Notes: generated from the sequence alone by a model not told the origin. A stretch of 64,000 nucleotides of DNA from Diphasiastrum complanatum (GCA_029204225.1 CM055100.1:52592875-52656874), one strand, 5' to 3'; shown: positions 1-14,195, numbered from the stretch's first letter. Numbers and translations are program-made.

Positions 1-94
1 TCAAGGGTGTATCCATAATGGAATACATCGTTGATCTTTGCCTCAAAGATTTTTTCTGCAACAGGCTTTGCTTCATAAAGAGGTCTGTGTAGAC
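1..94 (-). CDS. Kelch gene exon f, partial (start of C-terminal domain)
   Basis: The acceptor CTGCACAG at 102-95 opens a frame that continues phase 1 and reads LHRPLYEAKPVAEKIFEAKI followed by NDVFHYGYTL, then leaves the window. In family members the linker is followed by a domain with a K-(F/I)(Q/E)A(K/R)-...-GYT(L/I)E motif. The match of frame, phase and motif supports the exon; its end is outside the window. Confidence 0.7.
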
Positions 95-194
95 CTGTGC
101 AGTTTCAATACTTAGTAAGTACCTAACAGCATTTGAGTGCACAGGAATCACAGAGCATCAATAGAAGTTACGTATATCAACACAGAAGCCATAC

Positions 195-356
195 CAGCCA
201 AAGCAGGTGACAAAAGTGGTTTCTCGAATGTTTCAAAGGCCATTTCTTTCTCAAGGTTATCTATTGGCCTATGTTCTTGACGCCTTCTTTTTAACTCCTT
301 CCTCATAGAAAGCTTCTCTGGCTTATAATCTCCTGAATCTCTTTCCAGTCTTAACT
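195..356 (-). CDS. Kelch gene exon e: charged linker after the propeller
   Basis: The exon has 162 nt (54 codons), acceptor ACTAATGCAG and donor GGCTG|GTATGG, phase 1. It encodes a basic and charged segment with EKLSMRKELKRRRQEHRP followed by an acidic and hydrophobic stretch. Arabidopsis relatives carry a comparable segment (LSLKKQLK-RCQEQ, from memory) right after the last Kelch repeat. A short helical or coiled-coil linker is likely. Confidence 0.8.
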
Positions 357-749
357 CTGCATTAGTCCAACAACAGCCATTTGACAGTCTCATAAAGAAC
401 TATACTGTATTTAACATTTATCTGTGCTCAAAACAACTTGAGATTACTTTGGATAAAGCTAGCAATTCAGGTATTGAATTTCTATTTCTTAACAGACACG
501 CTATCATCAGAAACAACCATAAATTTTACCTGACTCAAGCCAAGGTTGAAGCAGGGATGTTTTAGTTCACCTTTTTCTTAATGCAGATTATTTCTAGCTG
601 CTGAACAGGAAGTTGTGATGGCTAAAAATGGCAAATGTGAATCTAGCCATCAAGTTTGTCTGTTCATTGCCTAAAACAGAAGGGAATGCAGAATACAAAT
701 AAATGCATCTGTTCAGGTAAAAAGGTAATTTCAAATGAAGCATACATAC

Positions 750-911
750 CCGTATCTAGATAATACATGTCATCAAGTGCCTCCAATCTGTCATTACAGC
801 CACCATAGAACAAAAGAAGGCCTTTCTCAGGATCGAAGCAGTCACCAGCAAGTGAAAACCGTGGAGAAGGTCCAGCTCCAGTTGCTGTAGCCTTTGTCCA
901 AATTCCAGTCA
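750..911 (-). CDS. Kelch gene exon d: last Kelch repeat
   Basis: The exon has 162 nt (54 codons), acceptor CCAATTTCAG and donor G|GTATGT, phase 1. It encodes TGIWTKATATGAGPSPRFSL, AGDCFDPEKGLLLFYGGCN and LEALDDMYYLDT. The phrases PSPRFSLAGD and GGCN-LEALDDM are, as I recall them, highly typical of the At1g18610-type plant Kelch proteins, so this exon gives the best family assignment. Confidence 0.9.
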
Positions 912-2040
912 CTGAAATTGGGTAAACATGAAAATTGTATAACTTGCAAACCGCCTGGAGAAAAGAAACTTAACATGTGCCGCAAGTTCACATGTAGAGT
1001 AAATTTGTGGCCTACGACAATAATGGAGAACACAATTAAATTTAGGTGGCATAGAATGCTTCATCATATTGAGTAGTCAAATTCTATATCAATGAGAATC
1101 TCATTTATGAATTCTTTTAAGAGGACATTTTCAATGCAGATTCCTTTAACATCTATGGCTTATGGAAACCTTAATAAAGTTTATTGGTCATCGTGCCCAA
1201 AATGTTCCCACAGCTCAAAAAGCTCTTTGACTTAGGACACATATGCTTCACTAGAGCACAAAAAATTTCTTTTTTAAATTCCAATATTTGCAGAAAGATG
1301 ATGTCAATGTATCAGAAATTTATACGTAACTCCAAGTATTGGTTTCTACACTCGGCTTGTCTTCTACCTTTTTAAGCTACCAGGTAGAAGCCATGATCCA
1401 AATACCTACTCTTTTCCTCCCATTTTTAAGCAAGAATTAACACAAATGTCTTGACTATGTGGTTAAGGCATCGAAGTTCACCATGATGATACCAAAAACA
1501 AGTATTGCCAAGTGGGATGCGCACACAAACCTATCCCACTACATTTCATGGTCATCCTATGCTTCATATTTAATTTCATTAGAATTATGATGATTTTCAA
1601 ACTATGATGATTTTCAATCGGCAGAAGCAAACAATGTCAAATGATACAATTGGGATGGGAAGATTAGAAGGTATTGTTCTAAATCATAAAGAGAGCTTTT
1701 TATGCTCAATTACTTCTATTATACATGTATTATCAAATCCTACCCTGAATACCAAAAAAATGTGTTACCAACTGTCAGACTCCCAATCTGAAATTTCACT
1801 CAAAACTTAGCATATCCTGTGCACAGCAATCTGAAACCTCAATCCCTCTCGATTTCCCTACATGTACAAACATCAGAAAACATGGTGGAGCTGGGGATAT
1901 AAGCTCTCTTATATCAGAGACCCCAATCTCAAGAGCTTCTTTTTTCACCAAGAAGATCCATGAGAGACAGATCCGGGCCTAAGAGGCTCTAATATGTTGA
2001 TAAAGGCAAGCAAGTGGATCTTGATTCCACTAATTATGCT
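912..2040. other. Intron DNA without recognisable element
   Basis: This is AT-rich intron sequence of the Kelch gene. The only structure I see is a perfect 8-bp inverted repeat with a 4-nt loop near 1892-1911 (GATATAAG-ctct-CTTATATC). No supported gene. Confidence 0.5.
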
Positions 2041-2045
2041 TTTTT

Positions 2046-2235
2046 TTTTCTCATAAAGAGCCAAAGAATGTACAAGAGACACTCAATACCAAGGAGTGGT
2101 ATGATGCCATGAAGCAAGAGTATGATGCATTGATCACCAACAATACTTGGGAGCTTGGGATCTACCATCCAACAAGCATGTGATTGGTTGCAAGTGGGTA
2201 TTTCGGATCAAGTACAATCCTCAAGCACCCCTTAA
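2046..2235 (+). pseudogene. Ty1/copia reverse transcriptase fragment (RVT_2 start)
   Basis: Reading plus, with one frameshift near 2152, gives EPKNVQETLNTKEWYDAMKQ then EYDALITNNTWEL and DLPSNKHVIGCKWVFRIKYN. This is the classical beginning of the copia reverse-transcriptase domain (W..AM..E...L..N.TWELV..P...-IG-KWVF-K). The fragment stops abruptly at about 2235, where a minus-strand LTR-like sequence begins, so it was probably cut by a later insertion. It cannot be functional. Confidence 0.75.
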
Positions 2236-2540
2236 CTCTGACCCATCCTAACGTCGACACATGGCCAACTCCATGCACAGTCGACACTTGCCACTTGCCA
2301 ACTCCATGCACAGTCGACACTTGCCACTTGCCAGTACCCTGACACATAGGCAAGTGAGTAGGCTGACATGTGCCACTCATACACTGGACCAAGTGACCCA
2401 ATGAGCATGTGACACGTGTCATGTTTGACCGGTCAACCCTGACATGTCGCGCATTCACTGGACCTAGTGTCCTAGTGAGCATATGACACGTGTCACGTTC
2501 ATAAAACAGTAAACCGGGATAAGGAGTGAAAGCTGTAGTA
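2236..2540 (-). repeat. Probable gypsy 3' LTR with minisatellite and palindromes
   Basis: A polypyrimidine run at 2541-2555 is, on minus, a polypurine tract placed where a 3' LTR should start, downstream of the minus-strand gypsy relic. Inside are a 33-bp tandem duplication (units at 2265 and 2298), two diverged copies of a roughly 73-bp unit starting near 2384 and 2456, each with the palindrome GACACGTGTC (a G-box core), and the 12-bp palindrome TTGACCGGTCAA. LTR ends are not clear; the boundary is an inference. Confidence 0.4.
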
Positions 2541-2555
2541 TCCCTTCCCCCCTCA

Positions 2556-5500
2556 GGTAACATCGTCCGTGATCGTGAAGCTAGGGTACTGTGCACGCAG
2601 ACTGTGAGCAATCTCCCAAGTAGCATCGAAAGTTGCATAAACGTCTCTCCCGCCTATCCAATACCCTCGTCGGCCCATGGATTACTTCTCTCTGCTCCTA
2701 GAATGCAAACAAACCATTAGACAACAAGTTATCACCATTATGTAAAACCCATTTCTAGAAACATAAAATACCAGATGCACTTTACAAGTTTCAAGCAAAC
2801 CTAACATATAAGAAACATCACTGATTCTTTTAACAACTTTCAAGGGTCCACAATAACGAGGGGGTAACTTTTAACATTTGTCGTCTTAAGGGTCTTAGAG
2901 TCCTTGGGTACTTGGAGAAACACCATGTCTCCTACCACAAACTCCCCAGGCATACGATGTTGATTAGCATAAGACTTAGCTCAATCCATCACTTGCCTTA
3001 CATTAACTTACGTTAACCCAAGCATTTCATTCATTTGAGTTAGCAAATTAGCCGCACTAGGTACTTTCTGAGGAATTCCTACTGTAACATGGCTAGCTGG
3101 CCTAAAACCATAATTAAGCTCGAAAGGGCTCATTTTAGTACTTCCATTTTTTTGTCATTGCAAGCAAACTCCAATAGTGGCAAGTACTTCTCCCACTGGG
3201 TTTGCTTATCCCCAACAAATGCCCTAAGCATATCCTCTAAGGTCTGGTTGACTCTCTCAATTTGGCCATCCGTTTCAGGATGCTCCGTGCTGCTCATTCT
3301 CAATTGGACTTCCAGCTTGGCCATAACTACAGTCCAAAAGCTCCCAGACTCCAGTAAATCGAGTATCTCTGTCAGACACTATGGATGTCAGTAACCCATG
3401 AAGTCTGAACACATGCTTGATAAATAGGCTAGCTACTCCAGATGCATCAATCTTTTTACGCGTTAGAATAAAATGAGCCATCTTAGTGAGTCTGTCGACT
3501 ATAACCAAGATAGAATCATGTTGTAACTAAGTACGAGGCAAGTTGGTGACAAAGTCCATGGAGATACTCTCCCACCTTCCTTCTAGCACAGGTAATGGGT
3601 ATAAAACTCCAGGAGTTTTAATCCTTCAACTTTATTGACTTGGCACTTCAAACAATGTGTCACATAATGATAAACATCTTTTTTAAGCTTAGGCCACTAG
3701 AAGTTACATAAGATTTAACTCATAGGTCTTATCCACACCAGGATGGCCTGCACTTGGGCTATCATGACATAAATGGCTAATCTTCTTACGCAGCTCCTCA
3801 CATGCTGGAATGACAAGTTTGCCATTTCTCTTGACCATACCATCATCTATGGTATACCTAAGGTAAGTGTGAGCAAAGAGACCAGAACTCTCATCTTCAA
3901 ATTCTACTTGCGCAAGATTTGCCTCTCTCACAATTCCTTGACAATGAGGATCCTCTTCCTGAGCCTACCTAATCTCAACAATCAGGTCATTTTCAATGAC
4001 CACAAAAGACATCTAATACAATATATGAGATAATGCAACAGCCACACAATTTTTGGCACCCTTCTTGTACCAAATTTCCATGTGAAATTCCTGCAACTCA
4101 GCCTAGTTGTCTTGCCACCCTTTGAGGTCCGGCTGGTTATAGAAATATGTCAAAGTGTTATGGTCTGTGTACACATAGAATTCCGCACCACACAAATAAT
4201 GCCTTCATGCCTTCAAAGCAAGGATTATGGCATACAACTCCTCATGAGTTGGATAATTCTTCTGTGCAAGGTTGAGTTTCTTGCTCTCAAAGGCCACAAG
4301 CCTACCCTCTTGTTTCAAAACTTCTCCAACGGCAATGTCACTTGCATCCGTTCAACAACAAATGGTTTCTAAGAGTCAACAATTTTTAAAGTGACAAAGT
4401 CAGCCATAGCCTGTTTCAATGCATCGAAACTTTGTTGTTGAACCTCCATCCATTCTTTCCATTGATTCTTTTGCAACATATCGGTCAATGGCGCAACTAC
4501 GTGTGAATAATTTTTCAACCCTTTCTGATAAAACAGAGCCAATCCAAGAAAGCTTCTTAATGCTGTCAAGTCTATAGGAACAGGCCAAGCAAGAAGAACA
4601 GCAACTTTCTGAGGATCTGGTTCTATCCCATCAATTGACACTATAAAACCCAAATATGCAATTTCCTTTTTAGCATTAGCAAATATTATGTTTTCCCTCA
4701 AAGTTGACAACACGATTCTAAGGTGACTCACATGTGCAATATCACCACGGTCCACAACTGTAAACAAGGATGTCATCAACAAAGTTAACCACAAATTTGC
4801 CCATAAACGGTCTAAGCACATCGTTCATTAACATCATAAATGTTGCAGGGGCGTTAATCGATCCAAAGGGCATAACTAGAAATTCATAGTGTCCAAAGCG
4901 AGTTCAGAAGGCGGCTTTATACCTATCCTCTTCGCAAACTCTCACCTGACAATAACCACTGTTCAGGTCAATTTTGCTAAACATTGTAGCACCATGAAGG
5001 CCATCCAGAAGATCATCTATACGTTGTAGAGGATATCAATGGTTAACTATTATCTTGTTCAAGCCTCGATAATCCACACAAATCCTCCAAGACCCATCCT
5101 TCTCTTTTACCAAAATGATCGGAGAGGCAAAGGGGGCGAAGCTAGGTCTTACCTACCCTTTGGCAAGATAGTCCTCAATCATGCTTCGCACCTCTTCCTC
5201 CTCTTTCAAACTCATTTTATAAGGTGCTCTATTAGCAGGAGATGATCCAGCAATTAACTCAATCTTATGTACATGTGCTTGAAGGATTCCCAGGTGGTAG
5301 GTACCATATTGTCCTTCTCCACCTTCCTCCACCAACGTTGTGCAATTTCTTGCAAGCAATAAGTGGCTTCGGCAATTCTCTGATCATCGTCGTCAATGCC
5401 GCACATCTAAAAGGCTTTCTCCACTTTTGAATCCAATTTTCAACTACATCTGTATTCCGTTCTACAACTGCACCAGTAAACTTCAGCAACTTGAGATCCT

Positions 5501-5720
5501 TGATTGAAGGTAATTTCCTTGTTTTCAATGGAAGTTCGGCTTCTTTGTCAACGCTCACAAGTTCAGCGGCTACCATAGCCATTGCACTACCACTTTCAGG
5601 TCCCTGTGGGGATCTTGTCGACTTCAACTGCTCGAGAAATTGCTATAGAACCACTTCAATAGCGTCAACCTTGGCTGCAACTTCCTCAATTCTCAATATC
5701 TTGGTACTAGAACCTTCCAA
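2556..5720 (-). pseudogene. Decayed Ty3/gypsy gag-pol
   Basis: On minus, from high to low coordinates, one can follow a gag-linked piece (about 5627-5360), the linker into reverse transcriptase with MSLKEEEEVRSMIEDYLAKG (about 5210-5153), RT pieces with FVDDILVYS replacing the usual LDD form (about 4780) and EIAYLGFIVSIDGIEPDPQK, the RT-RNase H junction (RSFLGLALFYQKGLKNYSH), the zinc-binding start of integrase with HDSPSAGHPGVDKTYEL (about 3740), and integrase core pieces DRLTKMAHFI, SIVSDRDTRFTG and HPETDGQIERVNQTLEDMLR (3500-3140). Frameshifts and stops interrupt it throughout. It lies inside the giant Kelch intron, in the same orientation as the gene. It is an old dead copy. Confidence 0.8.
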
Positions 5721-5849
5721 CGGATCCATACTGACTATGGTAGGGTTCCACACAACCATAGATGGCTGTTTTCAGACAGGACAGGTCTAAAATGTGTGCA
5801 AACAGGTGTTTCTGACTCTGAAAACCTTCTCCAATCATACGGACCAGGC

Positions 5850-6293
5850 CTGTCCTGGTTGGTACAGCATACCGTAGTCCTTTCCTAGCTGTCCAATTGT
5901 CCAAATCAGCAAAGATAAGGCTCTTCCGCACTAACCCACAATAATACACAGCCAACCACAAGTTTTTTGAGCGATTTCGGCGAAGATTTGTGGTCAAAAT
6001 CATGAATTCAATCTGGCTAATTGCTACAATTACTACCTATATTGGGTAAACACCTAAGATGAATTTCTAAGTGATAAAAGCAAATCCTATTCTAGTAGTA
6101 GTGCGCCCACCTACATGTATGACTAAAAAAACAAATTTACTATAATTAGCAATGACCCTAAAATATGACTTACTATAAATAGTAATGGCCCCCTATAATA
6201 ACACGCAGGCATGGCCAAACTAACACTAATCAATCCTAAATGATAACATTAGGGGTACTAATGTAAACATTGGCTCTAACACTCCCCCTTAAT
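5850..6293 (-). repeat. Candidate copia-type 3' LTR with polypurine tract
   Basis: On minus, TTAAGGGGGAG (6293-6283) is followed by TGTTAGAGCC, the usual look of a polypurine tract and LTR start. The downstream sequence is AT-rich. The LTR end is not defined and no second LTR was found; coordinates are approximate. Confidence 0.35.
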
Positions 6294-6737
6294 GTTTACA
6301 TTGTCTAGAACTATGCATAACAAAAGCATGCATGTATCTTTCATGAAGCCCATGTAATGAAGATCTTCAATTCTGATGTAGAACTCATGATCAACTCTGA
6401 TCTCAATGTCTTCATTACTCGATGTAGAACTTTCTTCGTATGATGATGTAGAATTTCCTTTGAATGTCGATCCTTTTCGTATGAACCTGCTTTATATGAC
6501 TTCTCAATGTCTTGCTTTAGTCTTCATGTCTCTTTAGTGTTTATGTGTGACCACCATTAGTTCAACATATCACCCGATTCCTTGACTTCCTTTGAATCAA
6601 AGAACTTTGACTCCCCCTGAATCAAATAATGTAGACATGATAACTTTTGCCTTAACCTTGATAACCATCACCTCCTACAATTAGATGATATGGGGCTACC
6701 TACCCTACTGTTGTATCTCTCATAGAAATTATCATAT
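6294..6737. other. AT-rich sequence, possibly copia internal remnant
   Basis: No coding match is visible. The motif GATGTAGAA(C/T)TT recurs around 6380, 6422 and 6445. Position upstream (on minus) of the candidate LTR suggests decayed copia sequence, but I cannot confirm it. Confidence 0.3.
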
Positions 6738-7206
6738 GGTCTTCGATACCGTATTGGGCAGCTTTGTGTCTCCTCACATCAACTCGCTCTCGAGACTGGT
6801 CGTTATACTGATACACCCAGACCACAGCGGATTTGCCAGTTATGCTCAATGCATGAGGTAGAGGATGAGTCACATTTCATTTTCAGGTGCCCTATTTATC
6901 ATGAGATCCGAGGCCATTATTATTGTCTCTACAAAGACACTCCTCTCTCCCTTCGCTCTTTCTTGGCAATGCAGACTCTAGGTGTGTGGGACTTCTTTTG
7001 AGAGAGATATTTACGTTACGAGCATCTATTTTACCTTTGGAGGCAGATGATGTTTACAATCAGACTCTCATCACACATTTCTTACAAAAGAGGGATAGAA
7101 AGGAGGTATCAGAGGATGAGCTTGATATCCCGACACGGAAAAAGGCTGTGAAGACTCAACGACCACCTTCCGGACCGAGACGTGCAGTCCGTGTTCATCA
7201 CAGTTA
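6738..7206 (+). pseudogene. LINE delta fragment: C-terminal end of ORF2
   Basis: The fragment reads VSSHQLALETGRY, ICQLCSMHEVEDESHFIFRC, HEIRGHYYCLYKDTPLSLRS, then a frameshift and FLQKRDRKEVSEDELDIPTR, ending at a stop at 7205-7207. This is the CCHC-like C-terminal region shared by the LINEs of this window (C-x2-C ... H-x4-C, then YYEIRGRY-CL(F/Y)RD). The QKRDR tail matches the delta copies at 15331 and 63990. It has no 3' UTR or (TC)n tail and runs directly into the ORF1 region of the next LINE, so part was lost. Confidence 0.75.
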
Positions 7207-7244
7207 GCTAGAGCCTCACAACGGCCCTCAGTTTACCGAGTCGT

Positions 7245-7885
7245 ATGAAATTTCACAGCTGAAAGGAACGGTTACTTCTTTGGTCAACGAGAAGAAGCTA
7301 TTGCAGTCCAAGGTTGCCTCACTCGAACAATCCATTGGAATCAAACAGGCCGCAGCTTCGGAATCCACCACCAACATGCTACGGGAGCTAGAAACCAAGA
7401 TTGAGAAGCAACACGAAGAGGCCCTTTCCTGGGCATCAGTTTTGAAAAAGGGCACCAAACCCAACGCTCCCATCTCCTCAGTTATCTCAGCCACCATCTC
7501 GGAAGAGAAATCTCGAGACCAAAAATCCCACAATATTAGAGTTCGTGGAGTTCTAGATACACAGGATGCATTGGCTGAAGCTAAACGCTTTCTCGACATC
7601 ACTCTCGGGCACAGGACATAGGGGTTAGACACCGCATGGAGGACCACTAGAGATGCAGCCACACTCATTCTTCGTTTCACCTCCCTCGAGAGCCGTCGAG
7701 ATGCTTTGCGATGCAGAGCTAAGCTACGTGGTACCACTATCTACATGGACGACGACCTCACATATATCCAGGTAGAGGAGAGGCGTAAGGCCTTTCAGAC
7801 AGCCCGTGAGTCTGGCAGACGAGTCATTTACCGAGATGGACGAGTGCGTTTTCTTGACAGCGCACCTAGCAGCTCCCAGTGCTAG
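7245..7885 (+). pseudogene. LINE alpha-1 ORF1 remnant (coiled coil, RRM-like, basic C-terminus)
   Basis: In one frame, interrupted by a TAG at 7619-7621, the sequence shows a heptad-like segment (EISQLKGTVTSLVNEKKLLQ and following), an intermediate region with NIRVRGVLDTQDALAEAKRF, and a C-terminal part with TLILRFTSLESRRDALRCRA and VIYRDGRVRFLDS. This coiled-coil / RRM-like / C-terminal order is that of L1-type ORF1 proteins, RNA-binding chaperones of the retrotransposon particle. The same region is found in beta-2 at 47.1-47.9 kb, which helps to recognise it. The 5' end of the ORF is missing, cut by the junction with the delta fragment. Confidence 0.65.
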
Positions 7886-7919
7886 GGATTTGGGGTCCCC
7901 GGGTTTGGGAGTGCCCCGG

Positions 7920-10524
7920 GGCCCCACCCACACCATCTCCGGATTGGAGTATGGAACTGTGATGGTTTACACTCATCCTCCATTGCTGGCGACTTGATCG
8001 ATTTCATCACTGACAGAGATTTGCTGCTCTTTATGGAGACTCATGAGAGTCAGGAGAGAGGATTACCTATTTTTCCAGGATACAGATGGGATTCCGTGTA
8101 CAGACTTGAGACTAGATCAGCTAGCGGTCGTGGATCCGGAGGTGTTGCATGTTTATACAGAGAGTCTCTTCATTCGAGCATTGAGTTCACAGACACGACG
8201 AGCATGCACGGTATATATGGATTCATATTACTGGGCAAGATATTGGGTTGGACAGGGACCTCTTTGTGGCGGCCTATTATTTTCCTCCAGAGTCTTCGTC
8301 CTTTGCTGAGGGCACAGGTTCACCCTACCTTGATTTATCGCCTGATATCATCAGATTCGCAGAGTGGGGGCATATTCTCCTCACTGGAGATTTTAATGCC
8401 CGAACCTCTTCACGACAGTCAGAGTTCTATGACATCACCGACCAGCTCCGCGTTCATGCCCTTGACAGCGATGATATGGGAGTTACCAGGATTTCAGAGG
8501 ACAGCTTGGGACCTACTACCCCTTACGGTGAGCATTTATTGCAGTTTGGAGAGGCCCATGAGTTAGCCATTTACAATGGCCTAACTTGTTGGCCAAAATC
8601 TAGCAGTTATACTTGTCACCCTCACAGTGGTGGACATAGTGTTGTGGATTATCTCATGGGATCACCATCTTCCATACCTTTCATATCTGATTTTCATGTA
8701 TCTCCCACCACTCTCTCTGATCATTCCTTTCTCTCCTTCGCTATCAGCCACCTCCCACCTCCCCAACCATCCTCACACCCCCTGCTTACACGGGCACCCA
8801 AGTATACATTCAGTTCTCTCTTGACACCAGTTTACCAGGAGTTCCTAACCTCATTGCTCCATTCCTTCCCTCGCGATAGTACAGTCGAGACTCAAGCTGC
8901 CTTTCTTAGCACTTCTCTTCATACCGCTGCTTCCCTTGCTTTTCCATCTAAACCCCATAAAAGCAGAGGCACCCGCTCCTCATCGATACGACCCCCACAC
9001 CCCCCGTGGTATGATGTTGAATGTCGCTATCTTCGTCAGCTTGTCACCCATGCCCGCACTCACGATCCTCATCTCCTCCACTCCGCCAGGCGCTCTTACC
9101 GTTGCACACTCCGCCGAAAAAAGCGTATATATGATGACTCCGAAGGAACGCGTCTTGTTGATCTTCTCTTCAGTTCCTCTTCAGGCGCCTTTTGGCGTGA
9201 GTTTATCCCTCGTGCTCCACCACCCCTCCTGGAGGACCTTCGCATATGGACCGAATACGCTACCAAACTATATACCATACCCACTGACGCACCCATCTCT
9301 ATCTCCCCACGCCCCTCTGAGTTCACCTTCTTCACATCTGACATGGTACTTACGACCATCAAGAGAATGAAGTCCCATAAAGCAAGAGATATCGAAGACC
9401 TTGAATCTGAACTCCTAACCCATGCTTCCGACCTCCTTGCTCCCACACTAGCCACTCTCCTCAATTCCGTCGTTGTCTCTGGTTTCCCCTCATCCTGGTG
9501 CATCAACATCATCCACCCTATTCATAAAAATGGCGATCCCATGATCCCTGGTAATTACCGCACTATCATGATCGGACATGTTCTCACGAAGCTCTATGGT
9601 ACCATACTCCAGTCTGCAGTGAGTTCAGAGGCGGAAGCTCAGAGATTACATGCATTGGGGCAGGCAGGTTTCCGATCTCATTATTCTACCACTGACCATA
9701 TTTTTACACTTCGAGCCTTGATCGAGGAAGCTAAGTACAGGAAAGAGAGGGTTTACTGCTGTTTTGTAGATTTCAGGAAGGCCTTCGATTCTGTACCACG
9801 CTCCTTGCTCATTCAGAGACTTCGTGACTTTGGTTTCTCCATAGATATTGTTTTAGCAGTGATGGCTCTTTATGAGAAGGTCTTGGGATGTTTCCGACAT
9901 AGCAGTGGCTTATCTGATCACATTTGGAGCACCATTGGGGTGAAACAGGGGTGCTCTCTTTCACCGGTTCTCTTTGGGTTGTATATTGATGAGTTAGAGC
10001 GAGTCATCTCACAGTGTGGCGGGGGTGGCTGTAGACTTGGCACCATTCTGATTGCTATTCTCCTTTATGCAAATGATGTAGTACTAGTATCCCCGACCAG
10101 AGAGGGTTTGCAGAGGCAGCTGGATTGTTTACAGGGATTTTGTACCAGATGGGGGTTGGGGGTGAACACTGCGAAGACCAAGGTTATGGTCTTCAACACT
10201 TCTCGAGCCTTCATGCAGCGCCACGAGCTCATCTTAGATGGACAGGCCTTAGAGGTAGTTTCCTCTTATACCTATTTGGGGATACTCTTCTCTGGTCCTA
10301 CCTTCAGCATGCGGCAAGCTGCCACCACCCGACTTGGGAAGGGGCATTCCTCTCTTGTTCAGCTTGAGCGGTTTTGTTTCAGGAAGCTCATCCGAGATGT
10401 TCGCAATAAGTGTAGACTCTTTGATACTATTGTCACCCCCACAGCCTTATATGCAACAGAGACATGGTGCACCGGCCTCCATCACACTGGGCCAGCATTT
10501 CACGATTGCAGACCACCATGTTAG
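7920..10524 (+). pseudogene. LINE alpha-1 ORF2: endonuclease and reverse transcriptase
   Basis: The endonuclease starts in one frame (METHESQERGLPIFPGYRWD, GRGSGGVACLYRES at 7994-8240), then shifts at about 8240 into a 758-codon frame (8248-10524). That frame contains the endonuclease LLTGDFNARTSS, SGGHSVVDYLMGSP and LSDHSFLSF (GDFN, D and SDH catalytic landmarks), a proline-rich linker, and reverse transcriptase with NYRTIMIGHVL, QAGFRSHYSTTDH, FVDFRKAFDSVPRSLLIQRL, GVKQGCSLSPVLFGLYIDEL, YANDVV, KTKVMVFN and YTYLGILFSG. The usual YADD active site reads YAND here (about 10069-10080), so the first catalytic Asp is lost. The frame breaks again at about 10480. Confidence 0.85.
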
Positions 10525-11452
10525 CCCGTATGATTCGGGCGAAGCCCTTGGTTCCACATGAGATCCTTCTTGCAGAGTTTGTCGTTCCACCCATTCAAAT
10601 ATATGCCGCGTTCCAGCTTATCACATACATTCAGAGAATCCAAGCTCTGCCCGATGAGGATATGAGATATACACAGACAGCACTGGTCTCCTCACACTTT
10701 CTTCATGACCAGGGCTATCGACTATCGTGGTTCTCTCAGGCATCCCATTTCCTCCTTGAGTCATTTGGTATCTCCATTACAGAGCTCCCCTGATGTACTC
10801 ATCAGTATATCAGGCGCATCTTATATCGGGCATATCTCGACCGCACTTGGGGGCGACAGCTTGGGGTGAAACCCGGCTACTACTGGACTCATTTTATTGA
10901 GCTTGACATAGCAGGGGTCCCGGTCTTACCGCATTATTTGGACTCGAGACTATCACATTGCCTCAGATTTACATTGGGACAGCTCCGTGTATCATCACAT
11001 CAGTTGGCTATTGAGACTGGTAGATTCCAGGGTACCCCGAGAGGAGCGGATTTGCCAGTTATGCTCTTTAGAGGAGGTGGAGTCAGAGGAGCACTTTATC
11101 TTTAGGTGCCCGGTATATTACGAGATCAGAGGGAGATACCACTGTTTGTTCCGAGACACACCTGTCACCTTACGATCGCTCATAGCTTATGAGGATTCCC
11201 GATGCGCGGCACTCATGATACGAGAGATGTTTATACTACGACAAGATTTGTATCAGACAGCCCAGCCGAGTCAGGTTTCTCAGCCTCAGATCACTTCTTT
11301 CTTCTCCAGGAGGAGAGGACGTTTTGATGACCGTGACGATGATGATGATGACCTACTTGCCCACAGAGACCAGAGACAGCGTCCCACACATACCCATGTT
11401 GCAGCACGAGCTACTCGACCTATCACGAGGAGACCTCTTCATCCTCTCAGAT
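10464..11452 (+). pseudogene. LINE alpha-1 ORF2 C-terminal region with CCHC-like motif
   Basis: This is the continuation of ORF2 in other frames: MLARMIRAKPLVPHEILLAE, then LGVKPGYYWTHFIELDIAGV, VSSHQLAIETGRFQGTPR, CQLCSLEEVESEEHFIFRCP and VYYEIRGRYHCLFRDTPVTL, ending with an acidic-basic tail (about 11320-11452). The pattern C-x2-C ... H-x4-C is kept in all LINE families of the window and probably binds zinc and RNA or DNA. One stop at 10791 and a frameshift near 11010 interrupt it. Confidence 0.7.
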
Positions 11453-11720
11453 GACGTCAGAGACCACCAGTGGCCCTTCATGCCACAGGCCGTATTACAT
11501 CCTTCTATATCATCAGCACCAGCAGGACAGGACTAGATGATAGCGTCATATCTCACTCATGACTGTCAGCAGTATACATGCTCCCACATGTTTCTAATAG
11601 CATCACATCTATTTCAGTTTATAGCTTTAGCTCTAGATTGCTACTTTGTTACTGTTTTGGAGACGTTTCATACGCTCCTATGGTTACCACATACTTGACA
11701 TGTACATTTACTAGTCTTAT

Positions 11721-11754
11721 ATGCCTTTTGGCATGGAAAAGACATTAATAAAGC
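11721..11754 (+). other. LINE 3'-end hairpin and conserved terminal motif (alpha)
   Basis: ATGCC-TTTT-GGCAT (5-bp stem, 4-nt loop), 6 nt, then GACATTAATAAAGC, then the (TC)n tail. This is the reference copy for the conserved 3' terminus discussed in the findings. Confidence 0.85.
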
Positions 11755-14195
<2,441 letters not shown>

